Of a DNA stretch of 64,000 nucleotides, positions 1 through 8,942 are shown piece by piece. Source of the stretch: Anaerolineae bacterium (GTDB lineage: Bacteria > Chloroflexota > Anaerolineae > Aggregatilineales > J027); assembly GCA_008933735.1 (NCBI GenBank), contig WBUL01000007.1, positions 62,001 to 126,000 on the forward strand, given 5' to 3'. The position numbers were made by a program, and so were the translations under genes. Each line of letters opens with the position of its first letter. Positions within the stretch are counted from its first letter, which is position 1. The notes below the pieces were generated by a model. That model was given only the letters and a program-made list of their open reading frames with translations, was not told the origin of the DNA and made no database searches.

Positions 1-768
1 TCACTGGACAATGTCCGCATCCGGCAGGAACCAAATATTCGCAGCCCGCGCATCGGGTTTATCGGTTGGGGCGAACTTGCAGAACTCCTTGCGGTCAGCG
101 CTGATGGCGTCTGGTATCAGGTCGATTACGATGGTGTCATTGGATGGTCAGTTGCCGAACTGTTCGAGGTCGTCGGCAGCGATAACCCGACCATCATCAC
201 GCAGCCCAACAACGTCGTTCTGGACTCACCGCTTTCCGTCCCGCCTGTCGGCAATGCCAGCGGTCTGGTGACTTCCCAAGCCAACGTTCGCATCCGTGCC
301 GAACCCAGCCTGCAAGGGCGACGCATTTCATTCATTGGCTGGGGGGAGCAGGCCGAAATCGTCGGCATCAACGAGGATCGCACCTGGTACCAGATTAACT
401 ATAATGGTATTGTGGGGTGGTCTCTGGCAGAATTCTTCGTGGTTGAAGGGGACATTACGACCGCGCCCGTAACGGTTCAGGTAACCCCTGGTGTCGTAAC
501 AGCGACACCCGTTCCCGGTGCAACCCCCGAAACCGTTACGTCAGTGGATCAGGTGTTTGGTGTTGTACGTTCGCTGGGCAACCTGCGTCTGCGTGATGCC
601 CCTGCCCTGAACGCCCGCCAGATAGGCCGTCTCGGCTGGGGTGACGAAGCCAATCTGCTGGCGGTCAGTGATGACAGGTTCTGGTATCAGATTGAATTTG
701 AGGGCGTGATCGGTTGGGCAATTGCCGATTATTTTGAACTGGTACGCGGCCAGATTCCGCCCCGTTAA
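1..768 (+). CDS. SH3b-repeat protein, 5'-truncated by window edge
   Basis: The frame is open from the first base with no stop, so this is the 3' part of a longer gene and the ORF-track start at 268 is internal. The visible 255 codons hold three tandem bacterial SH3 (SH3b) repeats at about residues 2-58, 93-145 and 185-250. Each has a VRIR.EP-like start, a GWG(E/D) turn and a WYQ...G(V/I)(I/V)GW end. A Thr/Pro/Val-rich linker separates repeats 2 and 3, as is common in extracytoplasmic proteins. SH3b domains in known proteins bind peptidoglycan or surface ligands; no enzyme domain is visible here, but the N-terminus lies outside the window. A hairpin follows the stop. A second SH3b protein lies at 5509-6525. 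The family call is firm; the function is unknown. Confidence 0.88.
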   Translation, partial: SLDNVRIRQEPNIRSPRIGFIGWGELAELLAVSADGVWYQVDYDGVIGWSVAELFEVVGSDNPTIITQPNNVVLDSPLSVPPVGNASGLVTSQANVRIRAEPSLQGRRISFIGWGEQAEIVGINEDRTWYQINYNGIVGWSLAEFFVVEGDITTAPVTVQVTPGVVTATPVPGATPETVTSVDQVFGVVRSLGNLRLRDAPALNARQIGRLGWGDEANLLAVSDDRFWYQIEFEGVIGWAIADYFELVRGQIPPR

Positions 769-792
769 CACAAAATTCCACACAAAACATAA

Positions 793-822
793 CAGGGGGA
801 TCTTTATCCCCCTGCTTCATTT
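793..822 (+). terminator. Hairpin terminator after the SH3b gene
   Basis: A perfect 8-bp stem (CAGGGGGA/TCCCCCTG) with a 6-nt loop lies 25 bases past the stop. It is followed by a weak T-containing tail (CTTCATTT). It probably separates the SH3b gene from the sugar transporter. Confidence 0.6.
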
Positions 823-941
823 GGCTGAATGGCTTAAAAATTTGTGCTTTTCGTACTGTTTTTTTGCAATCTTCGCTCAGATTTGGGAAAATTACCTATC
901 GCCAAAAGAACTTTGGTTACTTAATTAGGAAGGTAGAAGTC

Positions 942-2219
942 GTGAAGAAAAAACTGCTTTACACGCTTATGATTGTGGCGCTGCTGGCTGTAGCGGTCGT
1001 CCCCGGCGTTACCGCTCAGGATGAACTCTCCGGCCAGTTGGAAATCTTCTCCTGGTGGGCAGGCGATGAAGGCCCAGCATTGGAAGCCCTCATTGCGCTC
1101 TACAATGGAAAATATCCGAATGTTGAAGTCATCAACTCGGCAGTAACGGGTGGTTCTGGTGTGAATGCCCGTGCCGTCCTCAAGACCCGTATGCTCGGTG
1201 GCGAACCGCCCAGCACGTTCCAGGTTCATGCTGGTCAGGAACTCACCGGAACGTATGTGGTAGCAGACCGGATGGAAGATATCACCTTCATCTATGAAGA
1301 AGAAGGCTGGCTGGACAAATTCCCGCAGGGTATTCTTGATGCGATGAGCTATGAAGGCGGTATTTACAGCGTACCGGTCAATATCCACCGCTCCAATGTG
1401 ATGTGGTATGTCCCCGCCAAACTCGAAGAATGGGGAATTGAAGCCCCGGCGACCTGGGACGATTTCCTGGCGGTCTGCCCGACCCTTCAGGAAGCAGGCG
1501 TGGTGCCGCTGGTCGTTGGTGAAGCCTGGACTGTCAATCACCTGTGGGAAAGCGTTGCCCTGGCAGTCCTCGGTGCGGACGGCTGGAATGCGCTCTGGAC
1601 AGGTGAACTCGACCCGGCGGGTGAAGAAATGGTTGCCGTATGGAATCGGTTCGGCGAGGTACTGGCCTGCTCCAACATTGACGACGATGCCTCTGGCCTC
1701 TCCTGGCAGCAGGCAACGGACAAGATGATTGCGGGTGATGCAGCCTTCAACATCATGGGCGACTGGGCAGCCGGTTACATGACCACCACCCTGGGTCTGA
1801 CCCCTGGCGAAGGCTACGGCTGGGCTCCCTCCCCGGATACTGGTGGCACCTTCATGTGGCTGTCGGACAGCTTTGGTCTGCCCAAAGATGCCCCCAACCG
1901 TGATGCTACGATTGCCTGGCTGAAACTGCTTGGCTCTGTCGAAGGTCAGGATGCCTTCAACCCCCTCAAGGGTTCCATCCCGGCCCGTATTGACGCCGAC
2001 GTAACCAACGCCGACCTATACAATGCCTACCTGCAATCCGCCGCAGCAGACTGGGGCTCAAATACCCTTGCCTCCAGCCTGGTGCACGGTGCAGCCGCCA
2101 ACGAAAACTTCTCCGGTGAATTCGGCACCATTATGGAAACCTTCCGCGAAGCCGGTGCAGAAGCTGCCGCCGCAGTGATGGCGGAAATCTGCGCTGACTC
2201 CGGTGCGTGCGGTGGTTAA
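942..2219 (+). CDS. Sugar ABC transporter substrate-binding protein (glucose/mannose type)
   Basis: Family 1 extracellular solute-binding protein of 425 aa that captures sugar for the two permeases downstream. I chose the GTG at 942 because AGGAAGG lies just upstream and it gives a clean signal peptide ([12 protein letters not shown]...VTAQ); the ORF-track ATG at 864 adds an unlikely leader. After the signal come [62 protein letters not shown] and [14 protein letters not shown]. From memory these stretches closely match the glucose/galactose/mannose-binding protein of Thermus thermophilus, so glucose or mannose is the likely ligand. That specificity is inference from similarity. A terminator directly follows, which usually leaves the binding protein more abundant than the permeases. 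No ATPase gene is nearby. Confidence 0.93.
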   Translation: MKKKLLYTLMIVALLAVAVVPGVTAQDELSGQLEIFSWWAGDEGPALEALIALYNGKYPNVEVINSAVTGGSGVNARAVLKTRMLGGEPPSTFQVHAGQELTGTYVVADRMEDITFIYEEEGWLDKFPQGILDAMSYEGGIYSVPVNIHRSNVMWYVPAKLEEWGIEAPATWDDFLAVCPTLQEAGVVPLVVGEAWTVNHLWESVALAVLGADGWNALWTGELDPAGEEMVAVWNRFGEVLACSNIDDDASGLSWQQATDKMIAGDAAFNIMGDWAAGYMTTTLGLTPGEGYGWAPSPDTGGTFMWLSDSFGLPKDAPNRDATIAWLKLLGSVEGQDAFNPLKGSIPARIDADVTNADLYNAYLQSAAADWGSNTLASSLVHGAAANENFSGEFGTIMETFREAGAEAAAAVMAEICADSGACGG

Positions 2220-2247
2220 TCGCACTGACGCAGGTTAAAAATCTCAC

Positions 2248-2276
2248 AGCCCCGTACTTGTGACGGGGCTTTTTTA
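2248..2276 (+). terminator. Intercistronic terminator between binding protein and permeases
   Basis: A perfect 8-bp stem (AGCCCCGT/ACGGGGCT) with a 7-nt loop is followed directly by a T run. It sits between the binding-protein stop and the permease start, where a leaky terminator would lower permease expression relative to the binding protein. Confidence 0.85.
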
Positions 2277-2311
2277 TAATTAGCGGACAGCTCGCTGAAA
2301 AGGAGTTTTTT

Positions 2312-3649
2312 ATGCGAAGTCATAATGACCGAATGATTGCCTTCTTCATGCTGCTCCCCTCCATCATCTTGTTAGGGATTTTTGTGTACGGGTTTATTGG
2401 ACTGTCCGTCCAGACCTCACTCACGGACTGGGGCAACAACCAGCAGGAAAAACCTCCGCTTCAAGAAGGCGTTGAGCGCAGCTACATCGGGCTGGAAAAT
2501 TATCAGCGTTTGTTGACCGCCGTGCGCGAATTTCGCTTCCGCAATTCGATGGTGAACACTTTTTTCTTCACCGTGCTTTTCATCGGCGGGTGTGTGGCAG
2601 TAGGATTTGGGCTGGCAACTCTCATCGACCAGAAAATACGATTTGAAGGATTTTTCCGGACTACTTTCCTGCTCCCGATGTCCCTGTCCTTCGTGGTGAC
2701 CGGGACGGTCTGGCGCTGGATGCTGCAACCCAATGGGGGTGTGAATATCCTGCCAGAAAAAATATTCGGGCTGGGCAGGATCAAACAAAGCTGGGTCAAC
2801 AGCGAAACCCTCCTGTGGAAATTCGACTGGCAGGATATTCCCCTGTTTCTCACCTATATCGGGCTGGCGACCCTGGGATTCCTCGCGTTTAACTATCTCA
2901 GCCAGGAAAATGACCGGGTCGGGGTCATCTCCAAAGTCATCATTCACCTGTTTGTGGTGTGGCTGCTCGCGCTGATTGTCCTCAGTCTGCTTTTTGGGGG
3001 CGCTTCCTTAAATTGGCTGTGGGCTGCCCTTATTGCGCTGGCATCACTGGCCTATCGCTACTACCAGTCGGACGGGCATGTGCTGGATATGCAGGACAAA
3101 GCTGAACGAAGCTGGCGACCTGTGCAGTATTTTGCCATCGCGGCGGTCATTGTTGCGGGGGTCTATATCGCCGGACTGTGGGACAAGATCTTCCTGCCGC
3201 TGGCGACCCCTGCCGCCGAGCAGCCCAAAGGGTACAATGCGGCGCTTTCCGGGGTGATTCTCGCCGCTATCTGGCAGATGTCCGGCTACACGATGGCGAT
3301 GTTCCTGGCAGGCATACGCGGCATTCCGGAAGAACTACGCGAAGCCGCCCGCGTGGACGGCGCATCGGAACTGGAAGTGTACACCAGTATCATTATTCCC
3401 CTGCTGCGCCCCATCACATTGAGCGCCATGATCATCCTGGGGCACATTTCGTTGAAAATCTTTGACCTTGTGTTTGCGATGGCTGGGCCAGACAACGGGA
3501 ATACGATGGTACCCGGTATCCTGGTTTATACCGCCTTCCGTTCAAATCGGTTTGCAATCGCATCAGCGGTTGCGGTGATCATGCTGGTGCTGGTCGCGCT
3601 CGTGATCATCCCCTACCTGTATACATCTTTGCGTGAGGAGAAAAAGTAA
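2312..3649 (+). CDS. Sugar ABC transporter permease 1 (MalF/UgpA type) with hydrophobic insert
   Basis: Inner-membrane permease of a CUT1 sugar importer, 445 aa, start set by AAGGAG upstream of ATG 2312. The C-terminal EAA loop is clear (PEELREAARVDGAS...IIIPLLRP, about residues 340-370), which docks the ATPase. The N-terminal part is ordinary for the family up to VWRWMLQPNGG (about residue 135). The usual short link from there to IWQMSGYTMAMFLAGIRGIP is replaced by roughly 150 residues with about four extra predicted membrane segments. This makes the protein about 150 aa longer than typical homologues near 290-310 aa. The second permease follows 2 nt after the stop. The permease role is secure; the role of the insert is unknown. 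Confidence 0.93.
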   Translation: MRSHNDRMIAFFMLLPSIILLGIFVYGFIGLSVQTSLTDWGNNQQEKPPLQEGVERSYIGLENYQRLLTAVREFRFRNSMVNTFFFTVLFIGGCVAVGFGLATLIDQKIRFEGFFRTTFLLPMSLSFVVTGTVWRWMLQPNGGVNILPEKIFGLGRIKQSWVNSETLLWKFDWQDIPLFLTYIGLATLGFLAFNYLSQENDRVGVISKVIIHLFVVWLLALIVLSLLFGGASLNWLWAALIALASLAYRYYQSDGHVLDMQDKAERSWRPVQYFAIAAVIVAGVYIAGLWDKIFLPLATPAAEQPKGYNAALSGVILAAIWQMSGYTMAMFLAGIRGIPEELREAARVDGASELEVYTSIIIPLLRPITLSAMIILGHISLKIFDLVFAMAGPDNGNTMVPGILVYTAFRSNRFAIASAVAVIMLVLVALVIIPYLYTSLREEKK

Positions 3650-3651
3650 CC

Positions 3652-4488
3652 ATGCCAGCCGCCAATTACCCTCATCTACTTCGACGCGGGGTCGTTTATG
3701 GCCTGCTGATTCTGTGTTTGCTGATTTACCTGCTGCCCATTTACATGATTCTGGTCACTGCTCTCAAATCGCCGGATGCGGTGAACCTGAACACCGCCTG
3801 GGATTTGCCCAAAAGCATCTACTGGCAGAGTTTCGAGGAAGTTTACAACGAATTCGGGAATCGCATCCGTAACAGCTTGATACTGGTTACGCTTGCCACT
3901 GTTTTCTCCGCCCTAATGGGATCGCTGAACGGCTATGTGTTGTCCAAGTGGCGAATTCCGGGTGAGAAGATTCTGTTCCCCCTCATGCTGTTTGGCATGT
4001 TCATTCCCTATCAGGCGATTTTGATCCCGCTGTTTGACTTTCTACGCCGGGTTGATTTGTACGGCGGGCTGCCAGGGCTGATTCTCATCCATGTTGTTTA
4101 CGGGCTGCCGATAACCACGCTGATCTTTCGTAACTTCTACGTTGAAATCCCTGACGAGATGTTAGAAGCAGGTATGATGGATGGGGCGAATTTCTTTGAC
4201 TTATACGCCCGTATCGTCTTTCCGCTCTCGATACCAGGGTTTGTGGTAGTCATCATCTGGCAGGTGACACAAATCTGGAACGAATTTCTGTTTGCGGTCA
4301 TGCTCACCAGTGGTACCAAAGCCGAACCGATCACTGTCGGTCTGGCACAGCTTGCAGGGGGCGAAGCCGTCAAATGGAATCAAACGATGGCGGGTGCTCT
4401 GGTTGCAGCCCTGCCGCCCCTGCTCGTCTATATTTTCGCGGGTCGCTATTTTATTCGCGGTCTGCTGGCGGGGTCGGTCAAGGGGTAA
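3652..4488 (+). CDS. Sugar ABC transporter permease 2 (MalG type)
   Basis: Second membrane subunit of the sugar importer, 278 aa, a normal length for the MalG family. About six membrane segments are visible, and the EAA motif reads PDEMLEAGMMDGANFFDLYARIVFPLSIPG (about residues 162-193; quoted in two joined parts). The start ATG lies 2 nt after the first permease's stop, with GAGGAG inside the end of that gene, so translation is probably coupled. No nucleotide-binding subunit follows; importers of this kind often use a shared MsmX-like ATPase encoded elsewhere, and that is the inference here. A hairpin terminator lies about 30 bases downstream. Confidence 0.94.
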   Translation: MPAANYPHLLRRGVVYGLLILCLLIYLLPIYMILVTALKSPDAVNLNTAWDLPKSIYWQSFEEVYNEFGNRIRNSLILVTLATVFSALMGSLNGYVLSKWRIPGEKILFPLMLFGMFIPYQAILIPLFDFLRRVDLYGGLPGLILIHVVYGLPITTLIFRNFYVEIPDEMLEAGMMDGANFFDLYARIVFPLSIPGFVVVIIWQVTQIWNEFLFAVMLTSGTKAEPITVGLAQLAGGEAVKWNQTMAGALVAALPPLLVYIFAGRYFIRGLLAGSVKG

Positions 4489-4519
4489 ACCGCGCTCAGA
4501 GTCATGGAGAATTTCATCC

Positions 4520-4547
4520 AAAAGGCAGGCTGGAATGCTTGCCTTTT
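4520..4547. terminator. Bidirectional terminator between convergent genes
   Basis: The stem AAAAGGCAGGC/GCTTGCCTTTT (11 bp with one G-T wobble, 6-nt loop) has A's on one side and T's on the other. It lies between the MalG-type permease and the convergent membrane-protein gene, so it could stop transcription from both sides. Confidence 0.75.
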
Positions 4548-4560
4548 ATGCTTGGATGCC

Positions 4561-5469
4561 CTAACGCAGCAGCCAGACATACAGCGCTCCCCCACCATAA
4601 ATCAGCCACAGCGCCCCATAGATTATTTTTGCCAGAAGCGGCAGGCGGACGGTCAGCACGGCAAAATGCAGCAGCAAACTGTAAAACAGGATGTAGGGCA
4701 CAAAAAACAGCCACGCCAGAATGCTTAATGCTGCGTCTTTCCGCTTGAAGGCCGTCCAGCCCAATGTCAGTCCAATGAGATAGGACACAGGCCAGGGCAA
4801 AACGGCACTGGGCGCGATATTGTAGGGGTTGGTCGGTTGGTCGTCGTAGGTATATCTCTGAACAGCGGACTGCATTTCGTCGGGCCAGTATCCCCAAATC
4901 AGCAGGGTGACCAGCAAAAAAATCAGCATGAATACGCCTCCCTGGAGGATCTGCCGGCGCGTATAGGTCATACCCACGCCCAGGGCTATCTGCGGTTTCA
5001 CCAGCAAAAAAATCCCACTCAGGGCAGGCGGCATCAGCAGTCCGATCGCGGGCAGCCAATCTATTCCCAGTTCCAGTGCATTATCCATCGCCATAAACGA
5101 GGTCAGAGTCAGAAAAACCCCCGTCCGGTTACCACCATATTTATAAATGATCAGAGTCAGCAGGCAAAAATACAGGCAGAGTTGCAGCAGCACCGCGACT
5201 TCAAGCGGGGGCAGGGCAAAAGGGGCTAGGAAAACCGCTGCCCAGGGAGGATTAACAAAACGCTCCAGCCGGTAAGGATTAAAGACGTGGCTTCCTACCT
5301 CGGTAAAGACATATTTCTGCTCATACCACACCGCTACCAGGTCGGCAGGTCGTATCAACAGAACAACGACCAGCCACCAGAACAGCGCCAATCCGGACGC
5401 CATAAGCAGAGATGCCTCTATTCCGGGCTCTTCTTCGTGATCAGTGGCAGGGGTCAAAGGAATCGCCAT
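4561..5469 (-). CDS. Polytopic membrane protein, possibly GT87/DUF2029-like
   Basis: A 302-aa integral membrane protein with about eight to nine hydrophobic segments and a short acidic N-terminus. Features recalling GT87-type polyprenyl-phosphate-dependent mannosyltransferases are a large loop with RFVNPPWAAVFLAPFA (about residues 70-85), FLLVKPQIALGVG (about 155-167) and a WGYWP loop. NPPW and KPQ elements at these spacings occur in that family, but the overall match is weak and a catalytic residue cannot be assigned. It lies 39 bases after the SH3b gene 5509-6525 on the same strand, with a strong hairpin between them. It could equally be an unrelated membrane protein, so no function is claimed. 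Confidence 0.75.
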   Translation of the reverse strand: MAIPLTPATDHEEEPGIEASLLMASGLALFWWLVVVLLIRPADLVAVWYEQKYVFTEVGSHVFNPYRLERFVNPPWAAVFLAPFALPPLEVAVLLQLCLYFCLLTLIIYKYGGNRTGVFLTLTSFMAMDNALELGIDWLPAIGLLMPPALSGIFLLVKPQIALGVGMTYTRRQILQGGVFMLIFLLVTLLIWGYWPDEMQSAVQRYTYDDQPTNPYNIAPSAVLPWPVSYLIGLTLGWTAFKRKDAALSILAWLFFVPYILFYSLLLHFAVLTVRLPLLAKIIYGALWLIYGGGALYVWLLR

Positions 5470-5474
5470 CGGGT

Positions 5475-5502
5475 AGGCGTATTCTCTTGTGAGAATACGC
5501 CT
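5475..5502. repeat. Perfect 12-bp inverted repeat (hairpin) between two minus-strand genes
   Basis: AGGCGTATTCTC and GAGAATACGCCT form a perfect 12-bp stem with a 4-nt loop. It sits between the stop of the SH3b gene and the start of the membrane-protein gene. The T-rich tail is on the plus-strand side only, so for the minus-strand genes it looks more like an mRNA-stabilising or processing hairpin than a standard terminator. Confidence 0.7.
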
Positions 5503-5508
5503 TTTAGG

Positions 5509-6525
5509 TTATTTTGCGCTTAATTCTGCCAGGCGAGTCTGAACATCCTGCAAATCGGCCAGCCCTTCCTGAGCAGTTGCCAGCCAGGGCGCAAATCGGG
5601 TCGCATCTACCAGTGTTTTATCCGGCCCACAGCCCAGAATCCATGCCGCCCGTGCCCGGTTGAGCTGGCGAATGGCCGCGTTCATATCGCGCACGAGTTC
5701 AAGCAGCTCTGGCACCAGTTCATAATCCCGCCGCGCGGGAACATACGACTTCATGAAAGGGATTTCCGGCCCACAGGCAACAAACGGATCAGCGTCCGCG
5801 CCCAGGCTGAGAACAAAGACCAGTTCATTGACCGCAGGCAGGTACTTTGCCAGATGTGCCTGAGCCCGATCTACAACCGCGCGTTGTTCCAGCGAAGGCG
5901 GCCCACCTGGTACCGGCAGATTGGTGCCTGAGCCCGGCTGGCCCGCAACCGCCACAGTACGAATATCTCCCAGCACCGTCACGGCATACAATTCAACCCA
6001 GCCGACCTGCCCGTTGAAATCGATCCTGCCCCACGAGCGCGACGAATCTACCTGTGTCACGACAACACGAACGCCGGGATCAACCGTACCCAGCAGCACC
6101 GAGTTGAAATCAGGCTGCTGCCGCACATTCACGGATGTACCGCTGGAAAAGATGACCAGAGTACCGTTCGCAACAATCGTGCCGTCTGGTGCGGAACTCT
6201 GCCCGATATTCGCGGGTACATTCGGGTCACTGCCATCTGTAACAGGCAGAAGCGAAATATCCCCATTGGCCGCCACATACACCGAACTAACCCAGCCAAC
6301 CACGCCCTTATAAGCCACCTGAAGCCACGAGCCATCCCCGTTACGTCCAATGACCTGAAGGGTAGTATTGACAGGAGCCGTTTGCAGCCGCGCCCCGCTG
6401 GTCGAAGGAAGGGAGCGGATATTCAGTTCAGCCGTGGTGACCACAAAAGCAGGGGCTTCCTGCTGTGCCAGAACAGGAACTGCCATCACCAGCAAGACCA
6501 GGAGAATAAGCAAACGTGATTTCAT
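5509..6525 (-). CDS. Secreted SH3b-domain protein with C-terminal helical domain
   Basis: A 338-aa exported protein starting with a clear signal peptide (MKSRLLILLVLLVMAVPVLAQQ); GAGGAG lies about 9 bases before the ATG. Two SH3b repeats follow: about residues 25-88 (LNIRSLPS...GSWLQVAYKGVVGWV) and 120-190 (VNVRQQPD...WGRIDFNGQVGWV). A short Pro/Gly linker leads to a C-terminal region of about 120 residues rich in Leu, Glu and Arg that looks helical and contains two cysteines (VACGPE, ILGCGPD), which could form a disulphide. No catalytic motif is evident. A role at the cell wall or surface is the general expectation for SH3b repeats. Confidence 0.85.
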   Translation of the reverse strand: MKSRLLILLVLLVMAVPVLAQQEAPAFVVTTAELNIRSLPSTSGARLQTAPVNTTLQVIGRNGDGSWLQVAYKGVVGWVSSVYVAANGDISLLPVTDGSDPNVPANIGQSSAPDGTIVANGTLVIFSSGTSVNVRQQPDFNSVLLGTVDPGVRVVVTQVDSSRSWGRIDFNGQVGWVELYAVTVLGDIRTVAVAGQPGSGTNLPVPGGPPSLEQRAVVDRAQAHLAKYLPAVNELVFVLSLGADADPFVACGPEIPFMKSYVPARRDYELVPELLELVRDMNAAIRQLNRARAAWILGCGPDKTLVDATRFAPWLATAQEGLADLQDVQTRLAELSAK

Positions 6526-6663
6526 AAAAAAATACTCCTCAAATCGGACACATGGTACACGATAAAATTCGGTTTTGCCAACACGCCCCCCCCACTCTTG
6601 AGGGGTTCTCCTTCAATGACTACAAAACACAGGTAAAATGGAGGGTGGATGTAGGAGAAACCC

Positions 6664-7644
6664 ATGAACACCTTTCTCATTTTACTTGGAATCTTTTCAG
6701 GAATGGGGGCGCTGGCCTTGATCCTGAGTTCACTTCGCGCCCGTCGAACAACCACCCTCCGCCCTGTCGGGATGGGGCTGCTTGCAGTGAGTTTTTTCCT
6801 GATCATTGTGGGCGCGAGTCTCGTTTCAGCCGCACCCAATGAACGTATGGTGGTTTTCAACCGCGTTTCGGGCAATTTAGGCAACCCGAAGGGCCCTGGT
6901 CTGCACTTCATCAACCCCCTGACCACCAGCTATAAAATCTACGACCTTTCGCGGCAAACGTATACTATGAGCGCGGTCACCTATGAAGGCGATCTGCCCA
7001 CCGATGATGCGGTTCCGGCGCGAACCTCTGATGGTCAGGAGGTTTTTATCGACCTTACCATCATTTATAACATCAACGCGGATGGCGTCAATGACCTCCA
7101 TCAGAAGTGGCCTAATGACCGCTACCGGATGGAACTGATACGCCCTCTCATGCGAAGTGTGGTGCGCGATGTGGTCAGCGAATTTCCAGTGGAAAGTGTT
7201 TACCAGGAACGCGCTACCATTGACGATAGAATAACGGAAACCGTCGCCTCAGCACTGTCTGGTGAAGGTTTGATGCTGGTGGATATTCTGGTGCGGAACG
7301 TAACCTTTACGGATGAATACGCACAGGCAATTGAAAACGCGCAGGTTGCTGAAGTCCGCATTCGTGAAGAGGAATTTCGTATTCAGGAAGTCGAAAATCA
7401 GGCGAAACAGGTAGAAGCCCGTGCCGAGGGTGTAGCGAATGCCCGCGTTATTGAAGCAGAAGGCGAAGCCAAAGCATTGCAGCTTATCGCTGATGTCATC
7501 CGGGAAAACCCAGATCTGCTTCAGTACCAGTACATCGTGAACCTGAGCGATAACGTTCAGATTATCGCCCTGCCAGCAGACAGCCCTTATATCTTTGACT
7601 TCCCTTCGCTGATACAGCCAGCGGCGGAAAGCACTGAGCCGTAA
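6664..7644 (+). CDS. SPFH/band 7 (prohibitin-like) membrane protein
   Basis: A 326-aa protein of the stomatin/prohibitin/flotillin/HflK-C (band 7) superfamily, whose members form membrane-associated oligomers and often control proteases or membrane domains. Two N-terminal membrane segments (about residues 1-20 and 32-55) precede the SPFH domain, recognisable from NERMVVFNRVSG, GPGLHFINPL, FIDLTIIYNI and SVVRDVVSEF (about 58-215). An Ala/Glu/Arg-rich coiled-coil stretch (about 225-270, EAEGEAKALQLIADVI) follows, as in prohibitins. ATG 6664 has GGAG about 8 bases upstream. It is transcribed away from the SH3b gene and converges on glgC with only a few bases between stops. No protease gene is next to it. 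Confidence 0.92.
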   Translation: MNTFLILLGIFSGMGALALILSSLRARRTTTLRPVGMGLLAVSFFLIIVGASLVSAAPNERMVVFNRVSGNLGNPKGPGLHFINPLTTSYKIYDLSRQTYTMSAVTYEGDLPTDDAVPARTSDGQEVFIDLTIIYNINADGVNDLHQKWPNDRYRMELIRPLMRSVVRDVVSEFPVESVYQERATIDDRITETVASALSGEGLMLVDILVRNVTFTDEYAQAIENAQVAEVRIREEEFRIQEVENQAKQVEARAEGVANARVIEAEGEAKALQLIADVIRENPDLLQYQYIVNLSDNVQIIALPADSPYIFDFPSLIQPAAESTEP

Positions 7645-7648
7645 GGGT

Positions 7649-8920
7649 CTACCCTGGCCCGCTGTAATGAATACGTGCGCCATCAGGGACAATCCCGTTG
7701 GCGTACTTTTCTTTAAAGTGCTCGCGGGTGGCATCTTCCCCAATGATCACGCTGCGTCCGATCACAACACCTGCCGGAATATCGGCGTTCTTGCCCACCG
7801 TGGTCAGCCCCAGATTGCCAGGGGTATAGTCTGAACGACCAAGCCGTGCCCGGTGCCCAACAACTACCTGCTTATCCAGAACACAGTGCTCTACAATAGC
7901 TCCCCCTTCGATCACCGAATCCGTGAGGATGATACTGTCGCGTACCACTGCGTCCGGCCCAACATACACTCCTGGCGAAAGCACTGAGCGTTCAACCAGA
8001 GCCCCTTCCGCAACTTCAACTCCATTGCACAGCATACTATCCACGATACGTGCCCCTCTGGCGACCCGCACCGGAGCACGTTCCTCGCTCAAAGTATGAA
8101 TGACCCAGTGGCGATCATGTAAGTTGATCGGCGGCGGATCCTGCAACAAGTCCATATGAGCGTTCCAGAAAGCGTCAACCGTTCCTACATCCACCCAGTA
8201 ATCGTCAAAAGGATAGGCATAGACTTTCATCCCCTTTGAAATCATAGTGGGGATGATATTTTTCCCAAAATCATGTTCCGAAGTAGGGTTTTTGCCGTCT
8301 TCTTTTAATAATTCAATCAGCACCTTCGTGTTAAAAACGTAGATGCCCATGTTCGCAAGATTGCCGGGGGGATTTTTAGGTTTTTCAAGAAACTCCCGGA
8401 CGGTCATGTCGTCATTGGTGAACATGATGCCAAAACGCGACGCTTCTTCCCAGGGGACTTCACGCACACAAATCGTGACATCCGCATTCCGTTCCCGGTG
8501 GTAATCGATCAGCATCCGATAGTCCATTTTGTAAATATGATCGCCGGAAAGCACCAGGGTATAGTCCGGCTTGCCGCGTTCAATGAAGTTTATGTTTTGG
8601 GTCAGCGCATCGGCTGTTCCCGCATACCAATCCGTAGGGCTACGTCCTTTGAAGGGTTGAAGGAGTTGAATCCCGCCGCTCAAGGTGCGGTCTAAATCCC
8701 AGGGGCGGCCCAATCGGATATGCTCATTCAGAGAGTGAGGGCGGTACTGTGTCAGCACCAGTACATCAAAAATATCGGAGTTGACACAATTGCTGAGCGG
8801 AAAATCAATAATACGATATTTACCAGCAAAGGGCACAGCAGGCTTGGCACGCTTGGAGGTCAGCACCCCTAAGCGCGTTCCTTCTCCACCTGCCAGGATC
8901 ACCGCACGAACACCGGGCAT
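7649..8920 (-). CDS. glgC: Glucose-1-phosphate adenylyltransferase
   Basis: Makes ADP-glucose from ATP and glucose-1-phosphate, the committed step of bacterial glycogen synthesis. It is 423 aa, a normal length. The N-terminal nucleotidyltransferase motif is intact ([15 protein letters not shown], residues 7-21), followed by [20 protein letters not shown], the catalytic-region [10 protein letters not shown] and a FEKP-like [11 protein letters not shown]. The C-terminal third is a left-handed beta-helix with repeated hexapeptides (for example [24 protein letters not shown]). ATTAGGAG lies about 9 bases before ATG 8920. It is the last gene of a minus-strand run with the EEP-fold gene and the STAS-like gene. 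A GH57-like gene and trehalose genes occur elsewhere in the window, consistent with glucan and trehalose metabolism. Confidence 0.96.
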   Translation of the reverse strand: MPGVRAVILAGGEGTRLGVLTSKRAKPAVPFAGKYRIIDFPLSNCVNSDIFDVLVLTQYRPHSLNEHIRLGRPWDLDRTLSGGIQLLQPFKGRSPTDWYAGTADALTQNINFIERGKPDYTLVLSGDHIYKMDYRMLIDYHRERNADVTICVREVPWEEASRFGIMFTNDDMTVREFLEKPKNPPGNLANMGIYVFNTKVLIELLKEDGKNPTSEHDFGKNIIPTMISKGMKVYAYPFDDYWVDVGTVDAFWNAHMDLLQDPPPINLHDRHWVIHTLSEERAPVRVARGARIVDSMLCNGVEVAEGALVERSVLSPGVYVGPDAVVRDSIILTDSVIEGGAIVEHCVLDKQVVVGHRARLGRSDYTPGNLGLTTVGKNADIPAGVVIGRSVIIGEDATREHFKEKYANGIVPDGARIHYSGPG

Positions 8921-8942
8921 ACTTGAGACTCCTAATCACTAA

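Noticed and set aside
126-383. Minus-strand ORF of 85 aa opposite the SH3b gene
   Set aside because: It is a shadow of the open plus-strand frame with SH3b repeats and has no recognisable domain.
921-1541. 206-aa minus-strand ORF opposite the binding-protein gene
   Set aside because: The plus-strand frame encodes a clear family 1 binding protein; the other is its antisense shadow.
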